This document shows, piece by piece, positions 1 through 7,430 of a stretch of 64,000 bases of DNA. The notes below the pieces were generated by a model, which saw only the letters and a program-made list of their open reading frames with translations, had not been told where the DNA came from and did no database searches. The translations under genes and the position numbers were made by a program. The stretch comes from DASREM01 sp035652095 (GTDB taxonomy: Bacteria; Acidobacteriota; Terriglobia; Terriglobales; Acidobacteriaceae): the NCBI GenBank assembly GCA_035652095.1, contig DASREM010000030.1:95332-159331 (forward strand). Direction: 5' to 3'. The number at the start of each line of letters is the position of its first letter. The stretch's first letter is position 1.

Positions 1-9
1 ACATTCTGT

Positions 10-531
10 GTGCCGTTCGTAATTCGCCCGGGTCGTTTGGGAATCTGGTGTCCTGAGCCCGGAGCGCTGCGGCTTATGTGCTTTGATCCCGATCAGCTTG
101 CGGGTTTCTCGTTCAACGTGATTGTGGGATGGTTCAAGCAGTCGGCAGAAAAAGTCTATTCGGCGACGGAGCCCCTGGCGGAATTCGAGTTGAGCACGCG
201 GCTGCCCGAAGGAACGCACAAGATAGACGTTCCGGAGGAGTTTCGAGAGCTGGATGAGTTGTTGCTGACCGCATCGCGAGCCGCGAAAACACGGGATGAT
301 GCGGCAGCCAACGTCTTTGTGCTGTATCCGCAGGCCAGGCTGGTACAGGTGCTGCCGCAACGCTGGTTCACGGCAAATAAGTATGAGGTCGGCCGGCAGT
401 GGATTGCGCGCATGGTGCGCGATCCCGAGACACAGAGGCTGCTGGGGGACGGCGTGCGCATGGGAACCTTCCAACTCACTGAGGACGGATCCGAGGTTGA
501 GCAGTGGATGGAGATAAGTAACGGCATTTAG
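10..531 (+). CDS. Hypothetical protein, possibly 5'-truncated by the window edge
   Basis: A 173-residue reading frame opens with GTG at base 10, but the frame is also open through bases 1-9, so the true start may lie outside the window. I recognise no family. The protein looks soluble, with mixed charged and hydrophobic segments, no signal peptide and no membrane span. It ends 60-odd bases before the crotonase-fold gene on the same strand, so co-transcription is possible. Codon use resembles that of the neighbouring genes, which supports real coding. No function is proposed. Confidence 0.55.
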   Translation: MPFVIRPGRLGIWCPEPGALRLMCFDPDQLAGFSFNVIVGWFKQSAEKVYSATEPLAEFELSTRLPEGTHKIDVPEEFRELDELLLTASRAAKTRDDAAANVFVLYPQARLVQVLPQRWFTANKYEVGRQWIARMVRDPETQRLLGDGVRMGTFQLTEDGSEVEQWMEISNGI

Positions 532-594
532 CACTTGGCATCTGGCATTTGGCACTCTGCGGTCCGGTTGCGCAATTCACCAACAAAGCTACTC

Positions 595-1218
595 GTGCCA
601 GAGTTTCATCAACTCGAATTCGTAAGTGGTATTCAGGTTCTGCGCTTGCAATCTGCGGACGGGACCAATCGTTTGAGCCGGGCTTGTGTATTGGAACTGA
701 CAGCGGCTGTTCGTGGATTGGCGCGCGAGAGCCGTCCGCTGATCATCGCGGGCAATCATAAATTCTTTTCTGCCGGCGCTGAGTTGAGCGAGATTGCGTC
801 TCTGACCGGGCCTCAAGCTTACGAATTCTCCGAGATGGGGCAAGAACTCATGAATACCGTGGCTGCGTTTCCGGCTCCGGTGTTTGCGGCGGTCGAAGGA
901 TACTGCATGGGCGGAGGGCTGGACCTGGCGTTGGCGTGCCATCATCGGATTGCGTCGCCGCATGCGATCTTCGGACATCGGGGAGCAGCGCTGGGATTGA
1001 TTACAGGCTGGGGTGGAACGCAAAGACTGCCGCGGATCGTCGGCAGAGCGAAAGCGCTGGAAATGTTTGTCGCGGCGGAAAAGCTGCATGCGGCGGAAGC
1101 GCTTCGGATTGGGTTGGTGGAGGCGGTGGTCGAGGATGCAGTTGGGGAAGCGGTGCGGCGGGTGCAGCATTGCATAGAACTGCCGGAGAGAGCAGACTCC
1201 TCGCTGCGCTCGGAATGA
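595..1218 (+). CDS. Enoyl-CoA hydratase/isomerase (crotonase) family protein
   Basis: Crotonase-fold protein of about 207 residues acting on an acyl-CoA thioester. Both oxyanion-hole segments are visible: NHKFFSAGAEL and EGYCMGGGLDLALA, followed by the GWGGTQRLPR helix. The second classical glutamate is kept (ALEM), but the first, usually in a PE pair before the GG loop, is replaced by Arg-Gly (FGHRGAALG), so it may not be a plain hydratase. The frame is open back to a TTG at 535; GTG 595 was chosen because the extra N-terminal residues come from a low-complexity spacer. The C-terminus, SSLRSE, is encoded by a dispersed REP-like repeat. It precedes the carboxylase beta subunit gene. Confidence 0.8.
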   Translation: MPEFHQLEFVSGIQVLRLQSADGTNRLSRACVLELTAAVRGLARESRPLIIAGNHKFFSAGAELSEIASLTGPQAYEFSEMGQELMNTVAAFPAPVFAAVEGYCMGGGLDLALACHHRIASPHAIFGHRGAALGLITGWGGTQRLPRIVGRAKALEMFVAAEKLHAAEALRIGLVEAVVEDAVGEAVRRVQHCIELPERADSSLRSE

Positions 1219-1221
1219 CAA
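1195..1221 (+). repeat. REP-like dispersed repeat, copy A1
   Basis: This 27-bp unit contains the core CTCGCTGCGCTCGGAATGAC. It matches the copy at 5778-5804 at 26 of 27 positions, in the same orientation. It supplies the last codons and stop of the crotonase gene. It resembles the longer repeats around the GIY-YIG gene (4055-4082, 4406-4433, 4478-4505). Confidence 0.8.
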
Positions 1222-1305
1222 GTTTCTCTTGAGGGAAGTAGATCCCGTTGGTTTGCCCTTCACCGCTTGGCTGATATACCGTAAATAGTTTCGAACTGAT
1301 CCCTT

Positions 1306-3009
1306 ATGGCTGACCGTACCGATCTCAAAGGCACTCTTCAGATTGATAACGTCCTGCAATCGCGCATTGATCCCACGACTGCGCGCTTTGAGGCGAACAT
1401 GCGCTTCATGGCCGACATGGTTTCGCAGGTGCGCAATGAAGAGGAGAAGATTCGCGAGGGGGGCGGGCAGAAGGCCATTGAGAGTCAGCACAGCAAAGGC
1501 CGGCTGACGGCCCGCGAGCGGATTCAGCGGCTGGTGGATCCTGGAAGTTTTTTTGAGCTGGGGACGTACGCGGCTTACGGCATGTATGAAGAGTGGGGCG
1601 GCGCGGCCTCGGCGGGCGTGGTCACGGGCATGGGTCGGATTCATACGCGCCTGGTGATGATCATCGCGAACGACGCCACCGTGAAGGCGGGCGCGTTTTT
1701 CCCGATGACGTCGAAGAAGGTGATTCGCGCGCAGAACATGGCGATCGAGAACCGGATTCCGACGATTTACCTGGTGGATTCTGCGGGCGTGTTTCTGCCG
1801 CTGCAGGAAGATGTGTTTCCCGACACTGATGACTTCGGGCGCGTGTTTCGCAATAACGCGGTGATGTCGGCGATGGGAATTTCACAGATCGCGGCCATCA
1901 TGGGGATGTGCGTGGCCGGGGGCGGGTACTTGCCGGTCATGTGCGACCACGTGCTGATGACCGACGGCAGCGGGCTGTTTCTTGCAGGGCCTGCGCTGGT
2001 GCAAGCTGCCATCGGGCAGAAGATTTCTGCGGAAGAGTTGGGCGGAGCGACCATGCATTCGGCGGTGAGTGGAACAGTGGACTTCCATGAGCCGAACGAC
2101 GAGGCGTGCCTCAGTCGGCTGCGTTCGATCGTCGAGAAGTGGGGATACCGGCGGCAGTCGCCGTGGGACCGGAAAAAACCGGAGCCTCCGGCGCTTTCGG
2201 CCGAAGAAATTTACGGGATTTATGATTCCTCGCCGGCGCGTCCTTACGACATGAAGGAAATTATTGCGCGGGTGGTCGATGGCAGCCGCTTTGACGAATA
2301 CAAGGCTGAATATGGCAAGACGCTGCTCTGCGGCTATGCGCGCATTGGCGGATTCGCTGTGGGCATCGTGGCGAATCAGAAACTGCACGCGCAGCAGACC
2401 GACCACGAGGGCCACAAGCGGGTGGAGTTTGGCGGGGTGATCTATACCGAATCGGCGGAGAAGGCGGCGCGGTTCATCATGGACTGCAACCAGAACCTGA
2501 TTCCGCTGGTGTTCTTGCATGATGTGAACGGGTTCATGGTAGGGCGCGATGCGGAGTGGAGCGGCATCATCAAGGCAGGTGCGAAGATGGTGAACGCGGT
2601 ATCCAATTCCGTGGTGCCGAAGATTACCGTCATTGTTGGCGGCTCGTTTGGGGCGGGACACTATGCGATGTGCGGGAAGGCGTACGATCCGAGATTCGTG
2701 TTTGCGTGGCCGACGGCGCGGTATGCAGTGATGAGCGGGGATTCGGCGGCAGGGACGCTGGTCGAAATCAAAGTGAAGCAACTGGAGCGCGGCGGAAAGA
2801 AGCTGAGCGAGGAAGAAAAGAAGGAGTTGTTCGAGTCGGTGAAGAGGACCTACGACGAGCAGACGGATCCCCGGTATGGAGCGGCGCGGCTATGGATCGA
2901 TAAGATTATTGATCCGATGGAGACCCGGGAGGCGATCACGCAGGCGCTGGAAGCGGCGGCGCTGAATCCTGAGGTGGCGGAGTTCAAGGTGGGGGTGCTG
3001 CAGACATAG
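1306..3009 (+). CDS. Acyl-CoA carboxylase carboxyltransferase (beta) subunit, methylcrotonyl-CoA carboxylase-like
   Basis: Carboxyltransferase subunit of a biotin-dependent acyl-CoA carboxylase, 567 residues, the usual size for MccB/PccB-type subunits. It moves carboxylate from carboxybiotin to an acyl-CoA. Two crotonase-like halves are visible: the N-terminal half has GRLTARERI, ASAGVVTGMGR and VAGGGYLPVMCDH, and the C-terminal half has GFMVGRDAEW, GGSFGAGHYAMCG and FAWPTARYAVM. The HMG-CoA lyase next door and the LiuC-like hydratase further on favour 3-methylcrotonyl-CoA (leucine degradation), but propionyl-CoA or another branched substrate is possible. No biotin carboxylase/carrier alpha subunit is encoded in this window, so the partner must lie elsewhere. 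ATG 1306 was chosen as the first in-frame ATG. Confidence 0.9.
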   Translation: MADRTDLKGTLQIDNVLQSRIDPTTARFEANMRFMADMVSQVRNEEEKIREGGGQKAIESQHSKGRLTARERIQRLVDPGSFFELGTYAAYGMYEEWGGAASAGVVTGMGRIHTRLVMIIANDATVKAGAFFPMTSKKVIRAQNMAIENRIPTIYLVDSAGVFLPLQEDVFPDTDDFGRVFRNNAVMSAMGISQIAAIMGMCVAGGGYLPVMCDHVLMTDGSGLFLAGPALVQAAIGQKISAEELGGATMHSAVSGTVDFHEPNDEACLSRLRSIVEKWGYRRQSPWDRKKPEPPALSAEEIYGIYDSSPARPYDMKEIIARVVDGSRFDEYKAEYGKTLLCGYARIGGFAVGIVANQKLHAQQTDHEGHKRVEFGGVIYTESAEKAARFIMDCNQNLIPLVFLHDVNGFMVGRDAEWSGIIKAGAKMVNAVSNSVVPKITVIVGGSFGAGHYAMCGKAYDPRFVFAWPTARYAVMSGDSAAGTLVEIKVKQLERGGKKLSEEEKKELFESVKRTYDEQTDPRYGAARLWIDKIIDPMETREAITQALEAAALNPEVAEFKVGVLQT

Positions 3010-3030
3010 CCTGAATTGACGAATTTTTGG

Positions 3031-3086
3031 ATTGCCGGATTGACGAAATAAAAATCACGAATTCGACAATTCCACAATCCGGCAAT
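3031..3086. repeat. Inverted repeat in the carboxylase-lyase spacer
   Basis: The 94-base spacer between the carboxylase and lyase genes contains a perfect 12-bp inverted pair: ATTGCCGGATTG at 3031-3042 and CAATCCGGCAAT at 3075-3086. The spacer is built from related words (attgacgaa, ttcgacaat). It has no T-tract, so it is more likely repeat-derived or an mRNA hairpin than an intrinsic terminator. Confidence 0.5.
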
Positions 3087-3103
3087 TCGACAATCGAAAG
3101 AAA

Positions 3104-3985
3104 ATGATGGCAGATCTGGTGAAATTGATCGAGTGCCCGCGGGATGCCTGGCAAGGGCTGAAGGGGCAGATCCCTGGCGATATCAAGGCTGAATACCTGA
3201 AAGCCTTGATCAACGCGGGATTCACGCATATCGATGCAGTGTCGTTTGTGTCGGCGAAGGCAGTGCCGCAGATGGCAGATTCGGAAGAAGTGCTGAAAGA
3301 GCTTGAGCCCTCCGAAGGCGTTGAGATCATCGGCATTGTGGTGAATGAAAAAGGAGCGGAGCGGGCGATTGCAACCGGAAGAGTGACCACGTTGGGATTT
3401 CCTTACTCGGTGTCTCCGACATTTTTGAGCAACAACCAGCGGCAGAACCTGGAAGACGCGATCGACGAGTTAGAGAAAATCAAGCAGAAGGCAGATGCGG
3501 CAGAACTGGATGTAGTGGTCTACATTTCGATGGCATTCGGGAATCCGTACGGCGATCCGTGGAACGTGGGAGAAGTGGTGGACGCGATCGACCTGCTGGA
3601 GTCGGAATCGATCAAGACGATTTCGCTGGCTGATACCGTTGGGCTGGCCGGGCCGGAACAGATCCGCGAACTGTATGCGGCAGTGCATAGCAAGTACGAC
3701 TACATTGAGATTGGAGTGCATTTGCACAGCCGTCCGGATCAGGCCGCAGACAAGATTGTCGCGGCATACGACGCGGGATGCCGCCGGTTTGATTCAGCGC
3801 TTGGCGGGTTGGGAGGATGTCCCTTTGCGCAGGATGCGTTGGTGGGGAACATTCCGACGGAAGTCGTGATTGAGGCGTTGCGGAAGCGTGGCGCAATGCT
3901 GCCCGATTTGAAGCCGCTGGATACGTTGCTCAGGATTTCGAATCAGTTTGCGGCGCGGTATGGGGAATCGGCAGCGGCAGATTGA
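3104..3985 (+). CDS. Hydroxymethylglutaryl-CoA lyase
   Basis: HMG-CoA lyase of 293 residues, cleaving HMG-CoA to acetoacetate and acetyl-CoA, the last step of leucine breakdown. It is a DRE-TIM barrel metalloenzyme. The family signature is intact near the C-terminus: LGGLGGCPFAQDALVGN, with the active-site Cys, and the metal-binding HLHSRPDQ lies before it. The first-strand motif, usually GPRDGLQ, reads ECPRDAWQGL: the catalytic Arg-Asp is kept but the Gly-Leu is changed, as in a subset of bacterial lyases known mainly from Bacteroidota. Adjacent ATGs at 3104 and 3107 are both possible starts. It follows the carboxylase by 94 bases and is probably co-expressed with it. Confidence 0.9.
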   Translation: MMADLVKLIECPRDAWQGLKGQIPGDIKAEYLKALINAGFTHIDAVSFVSAKAVPQMADSEEVLKELEPSEGVEIIGIVVNEKGAERAIATGRVTTLGFPYSVSPTFLSNNQRQNLEDAIDELEKIKQKADAAELDVVVYISMAFGNPYGDPWNVGEVVDAIDLLESESIKTISLADTVGLAGPEQIRELYAAVHSKYDYIEIGVHLHSRPDQAADKIVAAYDAGCRRFDSALGGLGGCPFAQDALVGNIPTEVVIEALRKRGAMLPDLKPLDTLLRISNQFAARYGESAAAD

Positions 3986-4054
3986 GGATTGACAAACTGA
4001 CTGTGACGATAGACACAGACACTTCGGCTCCCCGATCGTTATCTCTTAGGAGTT

Positions 4055-4082
4055 GTCATCCTGAGCGTAGCGAAGGACCTGC
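4055..4082 (-). repeat. REP-like repeat, inverted copy upstream of the GIY-YIG gene
   Basis: This 28-bp unit (begins GTCATCCTGAGC, ends GAAGGACCTGC) is the reverse complement of the unit at 4406-4433 apart from three central mismatches. It ends six bases before the GIY-YIG start codon, so the nuclease gene is bracketed by inverted copies. Confidence 0.85.
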
Positions 4083-4088
4083 TGTCGC

Positions 4089-4544
4089 ATGCGGCGATTC
4101 TACGTCTATATTCTGGCGAGCAAGTCGCGCGTGCTGTATACAGGCGTAACGGATAACATCTGGCGGCGGACTTGGGAGCACCAGCATGATGTCAATCCTG
4201 GATTCACCAGTGATTACCGGGTGCATCGCCTGGTTTATTACGAAACATTCCAGTATGCCGGAAATGCGATCGCAAGAGAAAAACAGATCAGGGGATGGTT
4301 GCGCAGAAAAAAAATAGCGTTGATCGAGGCTGGCAATCCTACTTGGGAAGATCTGAGCGCGAATTGGTATGGCGAGATCAGGCTAACTGGTGCTGCCGGC
4401 GGACAGCAGGTCCTTCGCGTTGCTCAGGATGACAAAGGGTTGGATGAGTGCAGGCATGGTGGGAACTGCAAACCAAAGCAGGTCCTTCGCTCCGCTCAGG
4501 ATGACAAACCTTCAGAAGATTGCAAAGGCTTAGAAACTTCAACG
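4089..4544 (+). CDS. GIY-YIG nuclease (URI/COG2827-like) reading in frame into the next gene
   Basis: Small GIY-YIG endonuclease domain in the first 95 or so residues. The signature is FYVYILASKSRVLYTG (the YVY and YTG elements), the family arginines follow, and a conserved Glu sits in AIAREKQIRGW at residue 64. Stand-alone members of this family are about this length. There is no stop codon after the domain: the frame runs through two REP-like repeats, read as QVLRVAQDDK and QVLRSAQDDK, straight into the enoyl-CoA hydratase whose own ATG is codon 153. I infer two translation units by default, but a natural fusion cannot be excluded. Flanking inverted repeats suggest nuclease and repeats form one mobile unit. 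The end coordinate is the last base before the hydratase ATG, not a stop. Confidence 0.75.
4406..4505 (+). repeat. Two direct REP-like repeats downstream of the GIY-YIG domain
   Basis: Units at 4406-4433 and 4478-4505, 28 bp each and 72 bp apart start to start, begin GCAGGTCCTTCGC and end GCTCAGGATGAC. They differ at only a few central bases. Both are inverted relative to the copy at 4055-4082, and both are translated in frame in the long open frame. Confidence 0.85.
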
Positions 4545-5327
4545 ATGGCTTACAACACACTTCAAGTGATATTCGAGGATCGGCTGGCGCTGGTTACGCT
4601 GAACCGCCCGGAGAAGCGCAATGCCGTGAGCTTCGAACTGGTCGACGAACTGATGGCTGCGCTGGATGAGATTGAACATAGCGCGGCGCAGGTGGCGATC
4701 ATCACCGGAGCCGGTAAAGCATTTTGCGCGGGAATGGATTTGGAGGAATTGAAGTCGCTGCTGGGCAAGTCGCACGACGAGAATGTGAGCGACTCGGCGC
4801 GCATGGCGAAGATGTTCCGGCGGCTGTACGAATTTCCGAAAGCAACGATTGCGGCAGTGAACGGTGCGGCCATTGCCGGGGGGACCGGCCTGGCGACCAT
4901 GTGCGATTTCACACTGGCGGTGCCGGAAGCCAAGTTCGGATATACCGAGGTACGGATCGGGTTCGTGCCCGCGATCGTGTCTTCGATCCTGGTTTGGCAG
5001 GTAGGGCACAAGGTAGCCCGCGACCTGTTGATGACCGGGCGGCTCTTCGACGCGGCTGAGGCAAAGGCGCTCGGGCTCGTCAATGAAGTTGTGCCGGCCG
5101 AGCAGTTGATGGTGCGCGCGAAGGAAGTCGCGTCACAGTTGCTCGAGAACAGTCCGACGTCGGTGCGGGCCACCAAGCGGCTGATTAACAGCTTTCTTGC
5201 TAAGTCGCTGGATGAGCAGTTCGCGGCGGCGGTCGAGGACAATGCACGCATTCGAACCAGCGCCGATTTCAGGGAAGGGGTTTCGTCATTCCTTGAAAAA
5301 CGCAAGCCTCAGTGGAGCGGCAAGTGA
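4545..5327 (+). CDS. Enoyl-CoA hydratase, 3-methylglutaconyl-CoA hydratase (LiuC)-like
   Basis: Crotonase-family hydratase of 260 residues. Oxyanion-hole segments are GAGKAFCAGMDLEEL and VNGAAIAGGTGLATMCDF. The active-site region FGYTEVRIGFVPAIVSS resembles LiuC-type methylglutaconyl-CoA hydratases (SEVRIG.APA pattern). In leucine catabolism this enzyme links the carboxylase and HMG-CoA lyase steps, both encoded just upstream. ATG 4545 was chosen because homologues start with this kind of residue pattern; no strong ribosome-binding site is seen in front of it. The frame is open upstream through the GIY-YIG domain. The stop overlaps the thioesterase GTG by three bases. Confidence 0.88.
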   Translation: MAYNTLQVIFEDRLALVTLNRPEKRNAVSFELVDELMAALDEIEHSAAQVAIITGAGKAFCAGMDLEELKSLLGKSHDENVSDSARMAKMFRRLYEFPKATIAAVNGAAIAGGTGLATMCDFTLAVPEAKFGYTEVRIGFVPAIVSSILVWQVGHKVARDLLMTGRLFDAAEAKALGLVNEVVPAEQLMVRAKEVASQLLENSPTSVRATKRLINSFLAKSLDEQFAAAVEDNARIRTSADFREGVSSFLEKRKPQWSGK

Positions 5328-5755
5328 GCGCAAACGGCAAAGGCCTGGTCAACGAGACACGGGTGCGGGTGCGCTACGCGGAAACCGATCAGATGGGCGT
5401 GGTGTACCACTCGAATCACTTCATCTGGTTTGAAGTCGGCCGCGTGGAATTCATGCGGGAACTGGGATTTGCGTATAAAGACATGGAGCGCGAGACCGGA
5501 TGTCACATCGCCGTGGTGGATGCGCGCTGCCGCTATAAGGCTCCAGCGCTCTATGACGATGAAGTGATCGTGCGCACCCATTTGAAGAACGTGCGTGAGT
5601 CGATGATCCATTTCGGATATGAACTGCTGCGCGCCGGAGACGGCGTTCTGCTGGCCGAAGGCGAGACTACGCACATCGTGATTGGCAAAGACATGAAGAT
5701 TACCTCGATTCCGGAGAAATACCTGAGTGTGTTCCGGAGGGCTGCTGGCAGATAG
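5324..5755 (+). CDS. Acyl-CoA thioesterase, YbgC/FadM-like hot-dog family
   Basis: Hot-dog fold thioesterase of 143 residues hydrolysing an acyl-CoA or aromatic acyl-CoA. The 4-hydroxybenzoyl-CoA thioesterase-type motif YAETDQMGVVYHSNHFIWFE contains the catalytic Asp. GTG 5324 overlaps the TGA of the hydratase (GTGA), typical of translational coupling; an earlier in-frame GTG at 5312 is less likely. Its place at the end of a CoA-ester catabolic run suggests it recovers CoA from stalled intermediates. The substrate cannot be told from sequence. Confidence 0.85.
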   Translation: MSANGKGLVNETRVRVRYAETDQMGVVYHSNHFIWFEVGRVEFMRELGFAYKDMERETGCHIAVVDARCRYKAPALYDDEVIVRTHLKNVRESMIHFGYELLRAGDGVLLAEGETTHIVIGKDMKITSIPEKYLSVFRRAAGR

Positions 5756-5777
5756 TAGCGAGTACCGAGTGAAAGCG

Positions 5778-5804
5778 GATTCCTCGCTGCGCTCGGAATG
5801 ACAA
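5778..5804 (+). repeat. REP-like dispersed repeat, copy A2
   Basis: Second copy of the 27-bp unit found at 1195-1221 (one mismatch), here in the non-coding gap between the thioesterase gene and hutH, 23 bases before the hutH start. Same orientation as copy A1. Confidence 0.8.
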
Positions 5805-5826
5805 TTCCTAAGATCTGGAAACTCTA

Positions 5827-7383
5827 TTGAAAGCTCTTCATATCAACGGCAATGATTTGACGCTGGAGGCAGTGCGGGAAGTGGCGGTGGAACGGCGTCC
5901 GGTGCTGCTGGATCCGGATGCGCGCGCGGCGGTGAGCAAGGCGCGGGCCATCGTGGACGCGCTGGTCGCGAACAACCAGACTTCCTACGCCATCACCACG
6001 GGGGTGGGGAAACTGAGCGACGTGAAGATCGCCGGCGACCAGATCCGCGAGTTGCAGGTGAACCTGGTGCGTTCGCATGCGGTCGGAGTTGGAGAGCCGC
6101 TGAGGATTGCAGAAACCCGGGCCATGATGCTGCTGCGCGCGAATTCCCTTTCCAAGGGCCATTCGGGCGTACGCACCGAAACCATCGACATGATCTGCGA
6201 GATGCTGAACCGCGGCGTAACCCCGATGGTGCCATCGCAGGGCAGCGTGGGCGCGAGTGGGGACCTGGCCCCATTGGCGCATCTTGCGCTCGCGCTGATT
6301 GGAGAAGGAGAGTGCATGGCCGACCAGGGAGCGCGGACTCCGACTTCTGACGCACTGAAGAAAGCCCAGATCAAGCCGCTGGTGCTGGAGGCAAAAGAAG
6401 CGGTGTCGTTGATCAACGGGACCCAGGGCATGCTGGCGGTCGGGATCCTGGCGCTGCTGGATGCAGAGGCACTGGCGGACACTGCGGACGTCATCGGCGC
6501 GATGACGGTAGATGCGTTGAAAGGAACCGATGTGGCGTTCGATGAACGCATTCACAAAGCGCGGCCGCATCCCGGACAGATCAAGACCGCGGGCAACCTG
6601 CGCAAGCTTCTCGAGGGCAGCCAGATTCGCGAGTCGCACCGCGATTGCGGACGCGTACAGGACGCCTACTCGCTCCGCTGTATGCCGCAGGTACATGGCG
6701 CGGTGCGGGACACGCTGACGCATTGCCGCGAGGTGATGGAGACGGAGACGAATTCAGCGGTGGATAATCCGCTGGTATTTCCGCGCACGGCGCAGACTGC
6801 GAAAGGGCTGGGATCTCCGGAGTTGCCGGAGGGCGACATTCTTTCCGGCGGGAATTTTCATGGGGAGCCGGTGGCGTTTGCCCTGGACTTTCTGGCAATC
6901 GCACTGAGCGCGCTGGCGGGGATTTCCGAGCGCAGGCTGGAGCGCATGGTGAATCCGGCATTGAGTGAGGGCTTGCCGCCGTTTCTGGCACCGGGGGCGG
7001 GGTTGAATTCCGGATTCATGATGCCGCAGGTCACGGCGGCGGCGCTGGTTAGCGAAAACAAGGTGCTGGCGCATCCGGCGTCGGTGGATTCGATTACCAC
7101 TTCGGGCAACAAGGAAGACTACGTTTCGATGGGGATGCATGCTTCGATCAAGTTGCGGCGCGTTGTGGAGAACGCACGGAACACGCTGGCGATTGAAGCG
7201 ATGGCAGCCGCGCAGGCCCTGGACTTTCTGGCTCCGCTGAAAACTTCGAGGCCGTTGCAGCGGGCACACGCGGCGATCCGGGCAGTGTGCGCGACCATGG
7301 AGAGAGATCGGGTGATGTATCAGGATTTCGCTCGGATCAGCGGGTTGATAGCAGAGGGGAAACTGGCGGAGGTGTTGCGGTAG
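5827..7383 (+). CDS. hutH: Histidine ammonia-lyase
   Basis: Histidine ammonia-lyase, 518 residues, deaminating L-histidine to urocanate, the first step of histidine use. The MIO cofactor triad Ala143-Ser144-Gly145 sits in GSVGASGDLAPLAHLAL. Tyr54 in SYAITTGVGKLSD is the expected catalytic base, and NGTQGML and QDAYSLRCMPQVHG are further family blocks. No other hut genes are in the window. The start is TTG 5827, giving the canonical N-terminus MKALHINGNDLTL. Related aromatic ammonia-lyases share the fold, so tyrosine or phenylalanine activity is a lesser possibility. A strong hairpin follows three bases after the stop. Confidence 0.9.
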   Translation: MKALHINGNDLTLEAVREVAVERRPVLLDPDARAAVSKARAIVDALVANNQTSYAITTGVGKLSDVKIAGDQIRELQVNLVRSHAVGVGEPLRIAETRAMMLLRANSLSKGHSGVRTETIDMICEMLNRGVTPMVPSQGSVGASGDLAPLAHLALALIGEGECMADQGARTPTSDALKKAQIKPLVLEAKEAVSLINGTQGMLAVGILALLDAEALADTADVIGAMTVDALKGTDVAFDERIHKARPHPGQIKTAGNLRKLLEGSQIRESHRDCGRVQDAYSLRCMPQVHGAVRDTLTHCREVMETETNSAVDNPLVFPRTAQTAKGLGSPELPEGDILSGGNFHGEPVAFALDFLAIALSALAGISERRLERMVNPALSEGLPPFLAPGAGLNSGFMMPQVTAAALVSENKVLAHPASVDSITTSGNKEDYVSMGMHASIKLRRVVENARNTLAIEAMAAAQALDFLAPLKTSRPLQRAHAAIRAVCATMERDRVMYQDFARISGLIAEGKLAEVLR

Positions 7384-7385
7384 TT

Positions 7386-7420
7386 CGTGTAGGGACAGCC
7401 GAGGCGGCTGCCCCTACACG
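7386..7420. terminator. Strong hairpin between convergent hutH and the propeller gene
   Basis: CGTGTAGGG-A-CAGCCG pairs with CGGCTG-C-CCCTACACG around an AGG loop: 15 paired bases with a single A-C mismatch. It lies in the 47-base gap between two convergent stops. A T-rich tail is poor on both sides, so it may act as a bidirectional transcript end or be a second REP-type element. Confidence 0.55.
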
Positions 7421-7430
7421 GTTCCCTTCC

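Noticed and set aside
589..1644. Long minus-strand open frame (351 codons) across the crotonase and carboxylase genes
   Set aside because: Arg/His-rich translation without any family pattern, antisense to two clear enzyme genes; a shadow of high GC third positions.
1882..2781. Minus-strand open frame of 299 codons within the carboxylase gene
   Set aside because: Antisense shadow; composition is His/Arg/Pro-rich and lacks domain motifs.
3031..3086. Inverted repeat after the carboxylase gene as an intrinsic terminator
   Set aside because: Loop of more than 30 bases and no T-tract; the downstream lyase is probably co-transcribed.
4089..5327. Calling a single bifunctional nuclease-hydratase enzyme
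   Set aside because: The linker is made of REP-like DNA and both halves match stand-alone families, so two genes joined by insertion is the simpler reading; kept as a finding.
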